Assembly: GCA_024103385.1 (NCBI GenBank)
Contig: JAGFIT010000087.1
Span: forward strand, 28,707-92,706
Direction of reading: 5' to 3'
From: Vicingus serpentipes
GTDB lineage: Bacteria > Bacteroidota > Bacteroidia > Flavobacteriales_E > Vicingaceae
Length of the DNA: 64,000 bases
Shown: positions 25,247-33,252 of the stretch, one piece after another
Position numbering within the stretch: the first letter of the stretch is position 1
How the letters are laid out: every line of letters starts with the position of its first letter
Translations under genes and position numbers: made by a program
The notes under the pieces: model-generated
What the model saw: the letters and a program-made list of their open reading frames with translations, nothing else
Told to the model about the DNA's origin: nothing
Databases searched by the model: none

Positions 25247-25778
25247 GAAAATTGTTATAACAGGACCCGAATCTTCAGGGAAAACAACTCTAACAAAGTT
25301 ATTAGCCGAAGAATACAATACCACTTTTGTCAAAGAATATGCCCGAGAATACCTATCAACCCTTCGACATTCCGATAGCTATCGGAATCAGAGTGGCAAA
25401 TCATACAGTTTGGATGATGTATTGAAAATGGCAAAAGAACAGTTAAATCAAGAAGAAAATGCTCCTCAACAACTTTGTTTTTTTGATACCGATTTAACGG
25501 TTTATGCCATTTGGATAAAAAAAAAATACAACTTAGAAATAGATTGGATTACTCAACATTTAAAAACAAGTATGGATAAATTATATTTGTTGTGTGATGT
25601 AAATATTAAATGGGAAGAAGACCCTTTAAGAGAACATCCTGATATTAAAGATAGAAAACGATTGTTTCAAGACTATATCAACTTACTAGAAAAATACCAG
25701 CTTCCTTACCATATTATTTCTGGAGATATTCCAACCAGAATAAAAAAAGTGAAGAAAATAATCCGTCAATTAAATTAA
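25227..25778 (+). CDS. NadR-like P-loop kinase, candidate thiamine kinase
   Basis: The 183-residue protein matches the ATPase/ribosylnicotinamide-kinase domain of NadR. Walker A is GPESSGKTT (about 12-20), followed by FVKEYAREYL. The DTDLTVYAIW segment and REHPDIKDRKRLF (lid-like, arginine-rich) come next. PnuC-type carriers need a partner kinase to trap substrate. Behind a TPP riboswitch and PnuT, this one may phosphorylate thiamine instead of nicotinamide riboside. About 11 residues after the YLSTL segment (RHSDSYRNQSG) are encoded by a palindromic repeat inserted in frame. Substrate is inferred. Confidence 0.78.
   Translation: MLLKLTKKIVITGPESSGKTTLTKLLAEEYNTTFVKEYAREYLSTLRHSDSYRNQSGKSYSLDDVLKMAKEQLNQEENAPQQLCFFDTDLTVYAIWIKKKYNLEIDWITQHLKTSMDKLYLLCDVNIKWEEDPLREHPDIKDRKRLFQDYINLLEKYQLPYHIISGDIPTRIKKVKKIIRQLN
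25369..25388. repeat. Perfect 20-base palindrome inside the NadR-like gene
   Basis: Bases 25369-25388 form a perfect palindrome with 10-base arms, flanked by a few extra bases that also look foreign to the family. It adds whole codons, so the kinase frame stays open. It looks like a short dispersed palindromic unit of the genome. Confidence 0.65.
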
Positions 25779-25782
25779 TTTA

Positions 25783-25790
25783 TACCTTTG
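25783..25790 (+). promoter_or_regulatory. -7 box of the thiamine TonB receptor transcript
   Basis: TACCTTTG ends 10 bases before the second TPP aptamer, giving the receptor its own riboswitch-controlled transcript separate from the permease operon. Confidence 0.6.
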
Positions 25791-25797
25791 CTTCGTC

Positions 25798-25935
25798 TCA
25801 TGGGGTGCCTTACTTTTCAGGCTGAGATTATACCCATTTACGCTAAAAATGTTTGGCGTAAAGAACCTGATCCAGATAATGCTGGCGTAGGTAAGTTAAA
25901 TTTATTATTAACATAACGAATGTGCTACCCCACAT
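25798..25935 (+). promoter_or_regulatory. TPP riboswitch 2
   Basis: This is a canonical THI element. P2 is GGGT (25803-25806)/ACCC (25832-25835), P3 is GCC (25807-25809)/GGC (25820-25822), and the invariant CTGAGA is at 25822-25827. An extra hairpin with TTTACGC/GCGTAAA arms lies at 25837-25862. AACCTGA follows, then P5 CCAG/CTGG around ATAATG, and GCGTAGG. Downstream, ACCCCA at 25927-25932 is complementary to TGGGGT at 25801-25806 in the aptamer and lies inside a hairpin loop with arms AACGAATGTG/CACATCGTT, a plausible switch between two folds. Confidence 0.93.
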
Positions 25936-25956
25936 CGTTCGTCTTATTTTATTAAG

Positions 25957-28398
25957 ATGAAAAAAATCATTACATGTGCGATAAGCATCGCATCAAGTTT
26001 AAGCTGTTTAGCTCAATTTAACATCTCAGGAACAGTTAAAGATTCAACACTACAAAACATTACTGGAGCAACCATAAAAGTTGCTGAAACTTACAAAGGG
26101 GTTTTCACTGACAACAACGGAGCATATCAACTGGCTAATGTTAAACCAGGTCAGTATGTGATAGAAGTTAGTTTTATAGGTTATTCCTCACAAAAAAAAG
26201 ACGTAACGATTACTGATAAAGATGTGGAGCTTCATTTTCAGATTCAACAATCAACTACTTCTCTAGGAGAAGTTATTGTTTCAAGTACTCGAGTAGAAGA
26301 AAACGCTCCTTTTGCCCACACCAATATTTTAAAACAAGATTTTGAAAAAAATAACTTAGGTCAGGACATTCCTATCTTATTACAAAATTCTCCTTCAATG
26401 GTTTCAACAAGTGATGCTGGAGCTGGAGTAGGTTATACCGGGTTTCGTTTACGAGGTTCTGATGCCACTAGAATTAACGTGACCATTAATGGTATTCCTG
26501 TGAATGATGCAGAATCACAAGGAACCTATTGGGTAAATATGCCCGATTTTGCTTCTTCAACTGAAAACATCCAAATCCAACGTGGTGTAGGTTCATCCAC
26601 CAATGGAGCTAGTGCTTTTGGTGGCAGTATTAATTTACAAACCGACAACCTTAACGAAAAAGCTTACGGTTCAATTTCAGCTTCTTATGGTTCTTTTAAT
26701 ACGCATAAAGAAACCGTGAAATTTGGTACTGGCTTAATCAATAAAAATTGGGCTTTTGATGGAAGAATATCCAATGTTCAATCTGATGGTTATATTGACA
26801 GAGCTACTTCTGATTTAAAAAGTTACTACTTATCTGCTGGTTATTATAGTAAGAAAACAGCTATAAAAGCCATTACTTTTTCAGGAAAAGAAAAAACCTA
26901 TCAAAGTTGGTGGGGAACTCCAGAAAGTAGAATTACAGGAAATAAAAAAGAAATGGAAACCCATGCCACAAATAATTGGTTAGATGATGCTCAAACATAT
27001 AACCTCTTAAATTCTGGAAGAACTTACAACTATTATCAATACGACAATGAAACCGATAATTACCAGCAAGACCATTATCAATTGCACGTCTCAAACCAGT
27101 TTAACGATAAATTAAATGCAACTATGGCTTTTCATTATACTTATGGAAGAGGGTATTATGAGCAGTTCAGAAAACAAGATAATTTTTCATCATACGGCTT
27201 ATCCGATTTAATTATTAATACAGATACCATTACTTCATCGGACATTATTAGAAGGAGATGGTTGAGTAATGATTTTTATGGCAGCACATTTAACCTCAAC
27301 TATAAAAACACTAAAGTAAAATTAACTTTTGGTGGTGCTTACAACATTTATGATGGTGACCATTATGGAGAAATTATATGGGCTCAATTTGCTAATGAAA
27401 GCAGTATCAGAGACCGGTATTACGACAATAATGGTTTAAAAAAAGATTTTAATTCATTCTTAAAAGCAACTTATTCAATTGCCTCTAAAACCACCATTTT
27501 TGGAGATTTACAAATCAGAACAATAGATTATAAAGCATCTGGAATCGACAATAATTTAGGTACAATTGCTGTTGACACCAACTTTGTATTTTTTAACCCT
27601 AAGGCAGGAGTTAATCACCAGCTCAATGAAAAAATACGGCTTTATGCTTCTTTTAGTGTAGGAAATAAAGAACCCAGTAGAAATGATTTTATAGACAATC
27701 CTGCCAACAAACAACCTAAACATGAAACGTTGTTTGATTATGAAGCAGGAATTGATTTAAAATTCAAAAAAATACTGATTCAGGGTAATTTCTATTATAT
27801 GGATTACACCAATCAATTAATTTTAACAGGAGAACTTAACGATGTTGGTTCAAGTGTAAGAACCAACGTAGCTAAAAGTCATAGAACTGGTTTAGAATTG
27901 GTAAGTAGCTTCTTGATAAGTAAAAAAGTAAAACTAAATGTTAATGCCACTTATTCTCAAAACAAAATTAATGACTTTACAGAAATTTTGTATGATTATA
28001 CAACAGGGTTTGATATTATAGAAAATAAATATAAGAATACAGATATAGCGTTTTCTCCAAATGTAATTGCTGCTGCTGCTATTGAATACAATCCGTTTAA
28101 AGGAATTAACCTCATGTTGCAAACAAAATATGTAGGTGATCAATTTTTGGATAACACATCAAATGCTAACCGTAAAATTGATGCTTACCAAACAATTGAT
28201 GCTCGCTTATCGTATTCTATTTTTCCAAAAAGATTAAAAGAAATTTCGTTTAACTTTTTAGCAAATAATATTTTAAACACTTTATATAGTAGTAATGGTT
28301 ACACATATAGCTATATTGTTGGAGAAATCATTACAGAAAACTTTTATTACCCTCAGGCTGGCACCAACTTCTTAGTTGGGATGACGGTTAAGTTTTAG
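25957..28398 (+). CDS. TonB-dependent receptor, probable outer-membrane thiamine transporter
   Basis: The 813-residue outer-membrane receptor has a signal peptide (to about SCLAQ). A CarboxypepD_reg-like domain covers about 22-100 (ISGTVKDSTLQNITGATIKV). A plug domain at about 115-230 contains GFRLRGSDATRINVTINGIP and VGSSTNGASAFGGSINL. The 22-strand-type barrel runs to a C-terminal FLVGMTVKF. It follows TPP riboswitch 2 directly, so thiamine or a thiamine phosphate is the likely substrate. TonB energises it from the inner membrane. Together with the permease and kinase upstream it makes a complete uptake route. Confidence 0.92.
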   Translation: MKKIITCAISIASSLSCLAQFNISGTVKDSTLQNITGATIKVAETYKGVFTDNNGAYQLANVKPGQYVIEVSFIGYSSQKKDVTITDKDVELHFQIQQSTTSLGEVIVSSTRVEENAPFAHTNILKQDFEKNNLGQDIPILLQNSPSMVSTSDAGAGVGYTGFRLRGSDATRINVTINGIPVNDAESQGTYWVNMPDFASSTENIQIQRGVGSSTNGASAFGGSINLQTDNLNEKAYGSISASYGSFNTHKETVKFGTGLINKNWAFDGRISNVQSDGYIDRATSDLKSYYLSAGYYSKKTAIKAITFSGKEKTYQSWWGTPESRITGNKKEMETHATNNWLDDAQTYNLLNSGRTYNYYQYDNETDNYQQDHYQLHVSNQFNDKLNATMAFHYTYGRGYYEQFRKQDNFSSYGLSDLIINTDTITSSDIIRRRWLSNDFYGSTFNLNYKNTKVKLTFGGAYNIYDGDHYGEIIWAQFANESSIRDRYYDNNGLKKDFNSFLKATYSIASKTTIFGDLQIRTIDYKASGIDNNLGTIAVDTNFVFFNPKAGVNHQLNEKIRLYASFSVGNKEPSRNDFIDNPANKQPKHETLFDYEAGIDLKFKKILIQGNFYYMDYTNQLILTGELNDVGSSVRTNVAKSHRTGLELVSSFLISKKVKLNVNATYSQNKINDFTEILYDYTTGFDIIENKYKNTDIAFSPNVIAAAAIEYNPFKGINLMLQTKYVGDQFLDNTSNANRKIDAYQTIDARLSYSIFPKRLKEISFNFLANNILNTLYSSNGYTYSYIVGEIITENFYYPQAGTNFLVGMTVKF

Positions 28399-28403
28399 TT
28401 CAT

Positions 28404-28440
28404 GCTCCTCATTCTCCTTTACGGAGAGAAAAGGAGTATT
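28404..28440 (+). repeat. Degenerate copy of the structured repeat
   Basis: An inner hairpin TCTCC/GGAGA with a 5-base loop is enclosed by CTCCT/AGGAG. It resembles the first hairpin of the elements at 5311 and 8022, and lies just after the receptor stop codon. Confidence 0.45.
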
Positions 28441-28458
28441 TAGTTTAGTTCAACCCTT

Positions 28459-28487
28459 AAGTTCCTCTATAAAGAGGAACTTTTTTC
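28459..28487 (+). terminator. Terminator after the thiamine receptor
   Basis: Arms GTTCCTCT (28461-28468) and AGAGGAAC (28473-28480) pair perfectly around a 4-base loop, and six T follow. Confidence 0.85.
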
Positions 28488-28502
28488 TTATCGACTTTTT
28501 CT

Positions 28503-28510
28503 TACTTTTG
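28503..28510 (+). promoter_or_regulatory. -7 box before the DUF1801 gene
   Basis: TACTTTTG ends 21 bases before the ATG at 28532 and lies just downstream of the receptor terminator. Confidence 0.45.
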
Positions 28511-28531
28511 AAAGGAACTAACTAATACAGA

Positions 28532-28957
28532 ATGGCTGAAAATAAAACACAAAAAACTCAATTGAATGTTGAAGATTTTATCAATGCTGTAGAACACGAA
28601 GGGAAAAGAAAAGATGCTTTTGAAATTTTGGAAATGATGAAAACCATAACTAAAGAAAAGCCTAGAATGTGGGGAACAAGTATTATCGGTTTTGGAGATG
28701 TACATTACAAATATGCAAGTGGTAGAGAGGGCGATTGGTTTAAAGTTGGATTCTCTCCTCGTAAAGCTAATATCTCTTTATATCTGATGGGATGCGATAT
28801 TTCTAAAGCAGGTGAAATGCTAAAAAAATTAGGAAAACATAAAACCGGGAAAGGTTGCTTATATATAAATAAGTTAGCTGATATAGATACAGGAGTATTA
28901 AAAGATTTGATAAAAGAAGGATATGAAAATGGTCACATTGGAACAGAAAATCATTAA
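28532..28957 (+). CDS. DUF1801 domain protein
   Basis: The 141-residue cytoplasmic protein is of the DUF1801/YdhG type. Landmarks are PRMWGTSIIGFGDVHYKY, WFKVGFSPRKANISLYLMG and KHKTGKGCLYINKLADID. The function is unknown for the family. Its stop overlaps the ATG of the truncated hemoglobin gene by one base, so they are cotranscribed. A second DUF1801 protein of a different subgroup is at 42869. Confidence 0.85.
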   Translation: MAENKTQKTQLNVEDFINAVEHEGKRKDAFEILEMMKTITKEKPRMWGTSIIGFGDVHYKYASGREGDWFKVGFSPRKANISLYLMGCDISKAGEMLKKLGKHKTGKGCLYINKLADIDTGVLKDLIKEGYENGHIGTENH

Positions 28958-29328
28958 TGAGAGACATTGAAACCAAAGAAGATTTATCCTTTTTAATGAA
29001 TGCCTTTTATTCTAAAATGCTAAAGGATAAAGAAATAGGCTATATCTTTACAGAAGTAGCTCAATTAGATTTAGAAAAACACCTTCCTTCTCTAACTAAC
29101 TTTTGGGAAAACATGTTGCTTCAACCCAATGGTTATAAAAAAAATATAATGGATATCCACCTTCAATTGAATGGGAAAGAAAAATTAATGCCCCAACACT
29201 TTGAACGCTGGTTGTTCTTATTAAATGAAACCGTTACTGAAAATTTCAAAGGAGAAAAAGTGACACAAATGTTGAATAGTTCCAAAAATATTGCTGCTAT
29301 GATGCAATATAAAATGGATTTAACTTAA
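28957..29328 (+). CDS. group III truncated hemoglobin
   Basis: The 123-residue heme protein has the group III pattern FYSKMLKDKEIGYIF near the start, LEKHLPSLTNFWENMLL in the middle, and PQHFERWLFLLNETV with the proximal histidine near residue 79. Group III members lack the glycine motifs of other truncated globins and bind oxygen or other small ligands; a role in NO, redox or low-oxygen chemistry is possible. It overlaps the DUF1801 gene by one base. Its 3' end overlaps the convergent small membrane protein gene by 4 bases. Confidence 0.88.
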   Translation: MRDIETKEDLSFLMNAFYSKMLKDKEIGYIFTEVAQLDLEKHLPSLTNFWENMLLQPNGYKKNIMDIHLQLNGKEKLMPQHFERWLFLLNETVTENFKGEKVTQMLNSSKNIAAMMQYKMDLT

Positions 29329-29510
29329 TGTAAAAACCGATTAACAATTACATAAGCTACAGCTACTACTAAAATTGCTATTAACACCCAATAAGTACCT
29401 TTAAACAATTCTTTGTTTGCTCTACTGTCTTTGTAAAACAAATAACCTATTACTACTAGAAAGGTTATAATAAAGCAGATAGCAAATATTTTCTGACCAG
29501 GTGTAAACAT
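29325..29510 (-). CDS. small two-helix membrane protein, unknown
   Basis: The 61-residue protein has two hydrophobic helices (about 8-24 and 39-57) separated by a charged KDSRANKELFKG loop. It resembles short conserved Bacteroidota proteins without assigned function. It follows the Smr gene by 9 bases on the same strand, so it may share its transcript. Confidence 0.65.
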   Translation of the reverse strand: MFTPGQKIFAICFIITFLVVIGYLFYKDSRANKELFKGTYWVLIAILVVAVAYVIVNRFLH

Positions 29511-29519
29511 CTCCCAAAG

Positions 29520-29774
29520 TTAAAATTTAAAATAGACAAACAACCGCCCAAAATTCTTACTATCTTTGTCTATTCTATGATATTGGTTTTTAATGTGGGG
29601 TTGTTGTAAAAAGCGAATAACCTTTTTCTTCAATTGTCCTGAACCTTTTCCAGGAATAATTTCTACGATTTTAATTTTTTTAGCTACCGCCTCTTCAATA
29701 ACACTATTTAAAGCAGTATCGATTGCTTTTGCGTTATTGTAAACATCATGTAAATCCAATTGAAGTTTTGCCAT
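29520..29774 (-). CDS. Smr-domain protein
   Basis: The 84-residue protein is a stand-alone Smr domain: LQLDLHDVYNNAKAIDTAL followed by VEIIPGKGSGQLKKKVIRFL. Smr domains, also found at the MutS2 C-terminus, bind and sometimes cut branched DNA or mRNA. The usual DLHG motif reads DLHD here. The start ATG 29774 overlaps the upstream stop as TGATG, so translation is coupled. An in-frame TTG one codon earlier is unlikely to be the start. Confidence 0.85.
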   Translation of the reverse strand: MAKLQLDLHDVYNNAKAIDTALNSVIEEAVAKKIKIVEIIPGKGSGQLKKKVIRFLQQPHIKNQYHRIDKDSKNFGRLFVYFKF

Positions 29775-30205
29775 CAATCTGCCTTAGAAGCAACTATTTT
29801 CCAATCATTATCTTCTTTTTTCATACTCACATGGATAATGATTGGATTTTCTTTTCTAAAAGTAGCTTTCACACTCACTTCATTGTTATTTTCGGCAAAA
29901 TCAATTACTTCAAAAACAAAGTAACTGTCTAAATTTCCTTTATAAATATTCTTAAAAGTAGTTATTTCAACATGCGTCATCACCTTAACACGCTTATTAA
30001 ACTTAAAAACAATTAAATTGTTAGGAATCTTATCATCATTAATAATTAGTAATGGGGTTTCTCCAGACTGTTCTTCTTCAGTATAATGCCCCTTTAAAGC
30101 ATGCAAATCAATTGTTTTTTGGATAACAATATTAATATCCCTAGAACTCTGTCCAAAAAACAATGAAGGAATAAAAAAACACAATATAAAGGCAATTTTT
30201 CTCAT
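29774..30205 (-). CDS. exported protein of unknown function
   Basis: The 143-residue protein starts MRKIAFILCFFIPSLFFGQ, a clear signal peptide, so it is secreted to the periplasm or beyond. The mature part has no recognised domain. Near its end, FRKENPIIIHVSMKKEDNDWKIV looks like a two-strand beta element as in NTF2/DUF-type folds. Its stop overlaps the Smr start (TGATG). The frame continues 5 codons upstream, but the signal peptide fixes the start. Confidence 0.65.
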   Translation of the reverse strand: MRKIAFILCFFIPSLFFGQSSRDINIVIQKTIDLHALKGHYTEEEQSGETPLLIINDDKIPNNLIVFKFNKRVKVMTHVEITTFKNIYKGNLDSYFVFEVIDFAENNNEVSVKATFRKENPIIIHVSMKKEDNDWKIVASKAD

Positions 30206-30295
30206 ATATATACGCATCAAAAATCTAGGTTATATTGTACGTAAAAATAATAAAAATGTTACACGATTTATTTTTGAGACTCGCCCAACCACTTT

Positions 30296-30328
30296 TTTGT
30301 TTTCTTAAATAAAAAAATAGTAACTTTG
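30296..30328 (+). promoter_or_regulatory. Promoter of the lipoprotein gene
   Basis: TTTG at 30296-30299 and TAACTTTG at 30321-30328 are 21 bases apart, close to the -33/-7 consensus. The -7 box ends 33 bases before the ATG. Confidence 0.6.
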
Positions 30329-30361
30329 ATTAACAATTAAACCACTATAAATAAGCAAGAT

Positions 30362-31222
30362 ATGAAATCTTTAAACTTAATAAGCATTATAATTATATTG
30401 GTAATTTCTATTACTAGTTGTAGAAAAGATAAAAAAACCATTGATAGCGATACTTTTTCATCTCAAGATAACAGTACTGCTGAAAACTTGTTTGCTGATG
30501 TAAAAAAGGTAGTAGAAGAAGTAGCTAATGATGAAGGAGAAAGTAACAAAAAAGGAGATAAGGCTAATAAATACTCGTTTGGATCTTGTGCCACAGTGAG
30601 TATAACTCCTACTTGGGCTGACACTACCTGGCCAAAAACATTAACCATCGATTTTGGAACAACTAATTGTACTGGATATTATGGCGTTAATCGAAGAGGA
30701 ATTATTACTGTTAACCTAACAGGGCGTTACAGAGATCCTGGAACTGTTTTAACCGTAAGTTTAAATAATTATTACGTAAATGATTATAAGGTTGAGGGCA
30801 CTAAAACATTAACTAATAATGGTCGAAACTCCAACAATAACCTTTCTTACAGTGTAAATGTTACTGGTGGTAAGATTATTGACCCTAATGGTAAATCCAT
30901 TCAATGGGCATCTTCATATACGAGTGAATGGGTTGAAGGAGAATCCACTAATTTATTTACAGATGGAATAAGCGGCTTATGTGATGATGTTTATTTAATT
31001 ACGGGTGGAGGAAATGGAATTAATAGAAACGGATTAGCTTTTTCTGCAAACATCATTTCCCCTTTACGTAAAGAAATTTGTTGTAGATGGATAGTGAGTG
31101 GTTCTTATGAAATAATCCCTAGTGGTTTATCTAAACGTGTTGCTGATTTTGGAAACGGTACTTGCGACAATTCAGCAACTGTAACCATTAATGGAAATAC
31201 CTACAACATTAAAATGTTCTAA
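30362..31222 (+). CDS. lipoprotein of unknown function
   Basis: The 286-residue protein has an N-terminal helix and a lipobox ISITSC at about 15-20, followed by RKDKK, so it is a lipoprotein. A Ser/Glu-rich spacer (30-65) leads to a beta-rich domain with cysteines at FGSCATV, FGTTNCTGYYG, ISGLCDD, KEICCRW and NGTCDNS that could form disulfides. No domain family is recognised. It is a single gene with its own promoter and a strong terminator. Confidence 0.75.
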   Translation: MKSLNLISIIIILVISITSCRKDKKTIDSDTFSSQDNSTAENLFADVKKVVEEVANDEGESNKKGDKANKYSFGSCATVSITPTWADTTWPKTLTIDFGTTNCTGYYGVNRRGIITVNLTGRYRDPGTVLTVSLNNYYVNDYKVEGTKTLTNNGRNSNNNLSYSVNVTGGKIIDPNGKSIQWASSYTSEWVEGESTNLFTDGISGLCDDVYLITGGGNGINRNGLAFSANIISPLRKEICCRWIVSGSYEIIPSGLSKRVADFGNGTCDNSATVTINGNTYNIKMF

Positions 31223-31238
31223 CATTCCTACTTACATT

Positions 31239-31282
31239 ATAAAAAGAGAAAAAGCGGGGATGCCCGCTTTTTCTCTTTTTAT
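31239..31282 (+). terminator. Strong hairpin terminator after the lipoprotein gene
   Basis: Arms 31239-31258 and 31263-31282 pair perfectly over 20 bases around a 4-base loop. The GC core GCGGG/CCCGC is flanked by A/T tracts, so it can work in both directions. Confidence 0.9.
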
Positions 31283-31353
31283 AGCTATACTTCCATTTAT
31301 GTATATAAGTGACCATTGGTGTAAGTAAAGCGGAATAAATCAGAGAATAAAAG

Positions 31354-31361
31354 TAGTTTTG
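31354..31361 (+). promoter_or_regulatory. -7 box of the M61 peptidase gene
   Basis: TAGTTTTG ends 18 bases before ATG 31380. It overlaps a TTG 21 bases upstream of that ATG, which makes the ATG the better start. Confidence 0.5.
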
Positions 31362-31379
31362 GTTAATAAACGGTCTTTT

Positions 31380-33219
31380 ATGAAAAATTTATTCAGCATA
31401 TTAATATCACTAACTGCTTTCTTTTCTGGTTTTGCCCAAAATAATATTTACCAGTTTCACCTCAATTTAAACAACATTAAGGATGACCAATTGGAAGTCA
31501 CTTTAAAAACACCTCAAATAGCCTCCGATACCATTATATACAACATCCCTAAAATTGTTCCTGGAACATACCAAATCTATGATTTTGGGCAATATGTAAC
31601 AAAATTTAAAGCTTTTAACAAAGAAGGAAAACCATTAACTGTCAATCAATTAAATAAAAATCAGTGGGAAATTTATAATGCTAAAAATCTTGATAAGATT
31701 ACTTATTGGGTTGAAGATACTTGGGATGCCAATATAGATGAATTGGTATTTGAACCTGGTGGAACAAATATTGAAACAGGAGAAAATATGGTGTTAAACA
31801 ATCATGGTTTTTTTTGGCTATTTCGATAATATGAAAAATTATAACTATGAAATTAATATTACTCGTCCTTCTACCTTTTACGGTTCAACTGGTTTAACAA
31901 CAGGTGTTACTGTCAATAATCAAGACCAATTTGTTACCAATAATTATATGGATCTGGTAGATGCTCCTATTATGTATAATGAGCCCGATACTACAGTTAT
32001 TAAAGTAGGAGAAACGGACATCCTAATTTCTGTTTACTCTAAAAACAAAACTGCATCCGCTAAAGAATTAGCAAGAGATATTCAAGCTATTTTAGAATTA
32101 CAAAAAAATTATTTAGGCGAATTACCTGTAAAAAAATATGCTTTTATTATCTATCTTTATTCAGGAAAAAGTGGGTCAGGAGGAATTGGCGCTCTGGAGC
32201 ACTCTTACTCCTCATTTTATTACCTTCCTGAAATGGCTGCTCATGAACTATCTGAAATTATTGTAAGGATAGCCGCTCACGAGTTTTTTCACATTGTAAC
32301 TCCCCTAAATATTCATTCCGAGGAAATTGGTGATTTTGATTTTATCCATCCTAAAATGTCCAAACACCTATGGCTTTATGAAGGTGTTACCGAATATTTT
32401 GCAGGACACGTTCAAGCTTATGGAAATAAGGTTAACCCTGAAATGTATTTAGATATTATTCATGAAAAATTACTGGGTGCAGAGCAGTTTAAAGACAACT
32501 TACCTTTTACAGAAATGAGTTTAGGTTGCTTAGATGAACACAAAGATCAATACTACAATGTTTATCTCAAAGGCGCATTAATTGGCTTGTGCCTAGATAT
32601 ATTGCTTAGAGAACAATCTAAAGGAAAGGTTGGTTTAAAAGATATTACTAAAAAATTATCACTAACCTATGGTAAAAATGTTCCATTTCAAGATGATGAA
32701 TTATTTGATAAAATCACCGAGCTCTCGACTCCTGAAATCAGACTTTTTTTCAAAAACTATGTAGAAGGAGACCAGTCACTCCCTTTAACAGAAGTACTTC
32801 AAAAAGTAGGAATTACATTTAAGAAAAATGTAACTACAAAAGAAATTACACTTGGCGACATAACGCTTGGCGGAAATCCTGAAACCAACCGACTTTTTGT
32901 AATGAACATTGAAAACATGAATGCATTTGGAAAAAAATTAGGTTACCATAAAGAGGACGAAATAATATCTATTAATGGCATTGAAATTAGCTTACATAAT
33001 GCTCAAAAGACAATAGAAAACATACAAAAAAACACAAAAGAAGGTGATAAAATTGAAGTGGTAATTGCTAGAAAAACAAATGGGAATATCAAAAACAAAA
33101 AGTTAAAAGGAAAGGCTATAAGCATTGAAAAGACTAGAAAATATTTATTGGAGTTAAACAAAAATGCTACCGAACAACAACATCAATTATATAAAGCTTG
33201 GCTAGGACAGAATGAATAA
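31380..33219 (+). pseudogene. M61-family metallopeptidase gene split by a frameshift
   Basis: The first frame (31380-31829) gives a signal peptide (to GFAQ) and the N-terminal M61 beta domain, and ends just after the residues NHGFFWLFR. The second frame (open from 31804 to 33219) continues with FFGYFDNMKNYNYEI. It has GGIGALEHSYSS (GAMEN-like motif), the zinc site AAHEFFHIVTPLNIH with the third ligand in WLYEGVTEYF, and a C-terminal PDZ-like domain. The frames join at eight T (31808-31815); seven would give one continuous protein of about 612 residues. The gene is otherwise intact. It is either a recent pseudogene, a sequencing error in the run, or rescued by slippage. Confidence 0.8.
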
Positions 33220-33252
33220 TTATTACCTTTAAATAATCAACGTGAAAAAAAT

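Noticed and set aside
24659..25778. Nicotinamide riboside uptake (PnuC plus NadR).
   Set aside because: The families alone would suggest it, but the operon begins with a TPP riboswitch and a thiamine-binding protein, so thiamine is the better reading.
28532..29328. DUF1801 plus truncated hemoglobin as a defence or toxin-antitoxin pair.
   Set aside because: Sizes and overlap are suggestive, but both are ordinary conserved families with no toxin features.
31804..33219. A separate gene starting at ATG 31804.
   Set aside because: That ATG lies inside the upstream frame, and the protein only makes sense as the continuation of the M61 N-terminal half.
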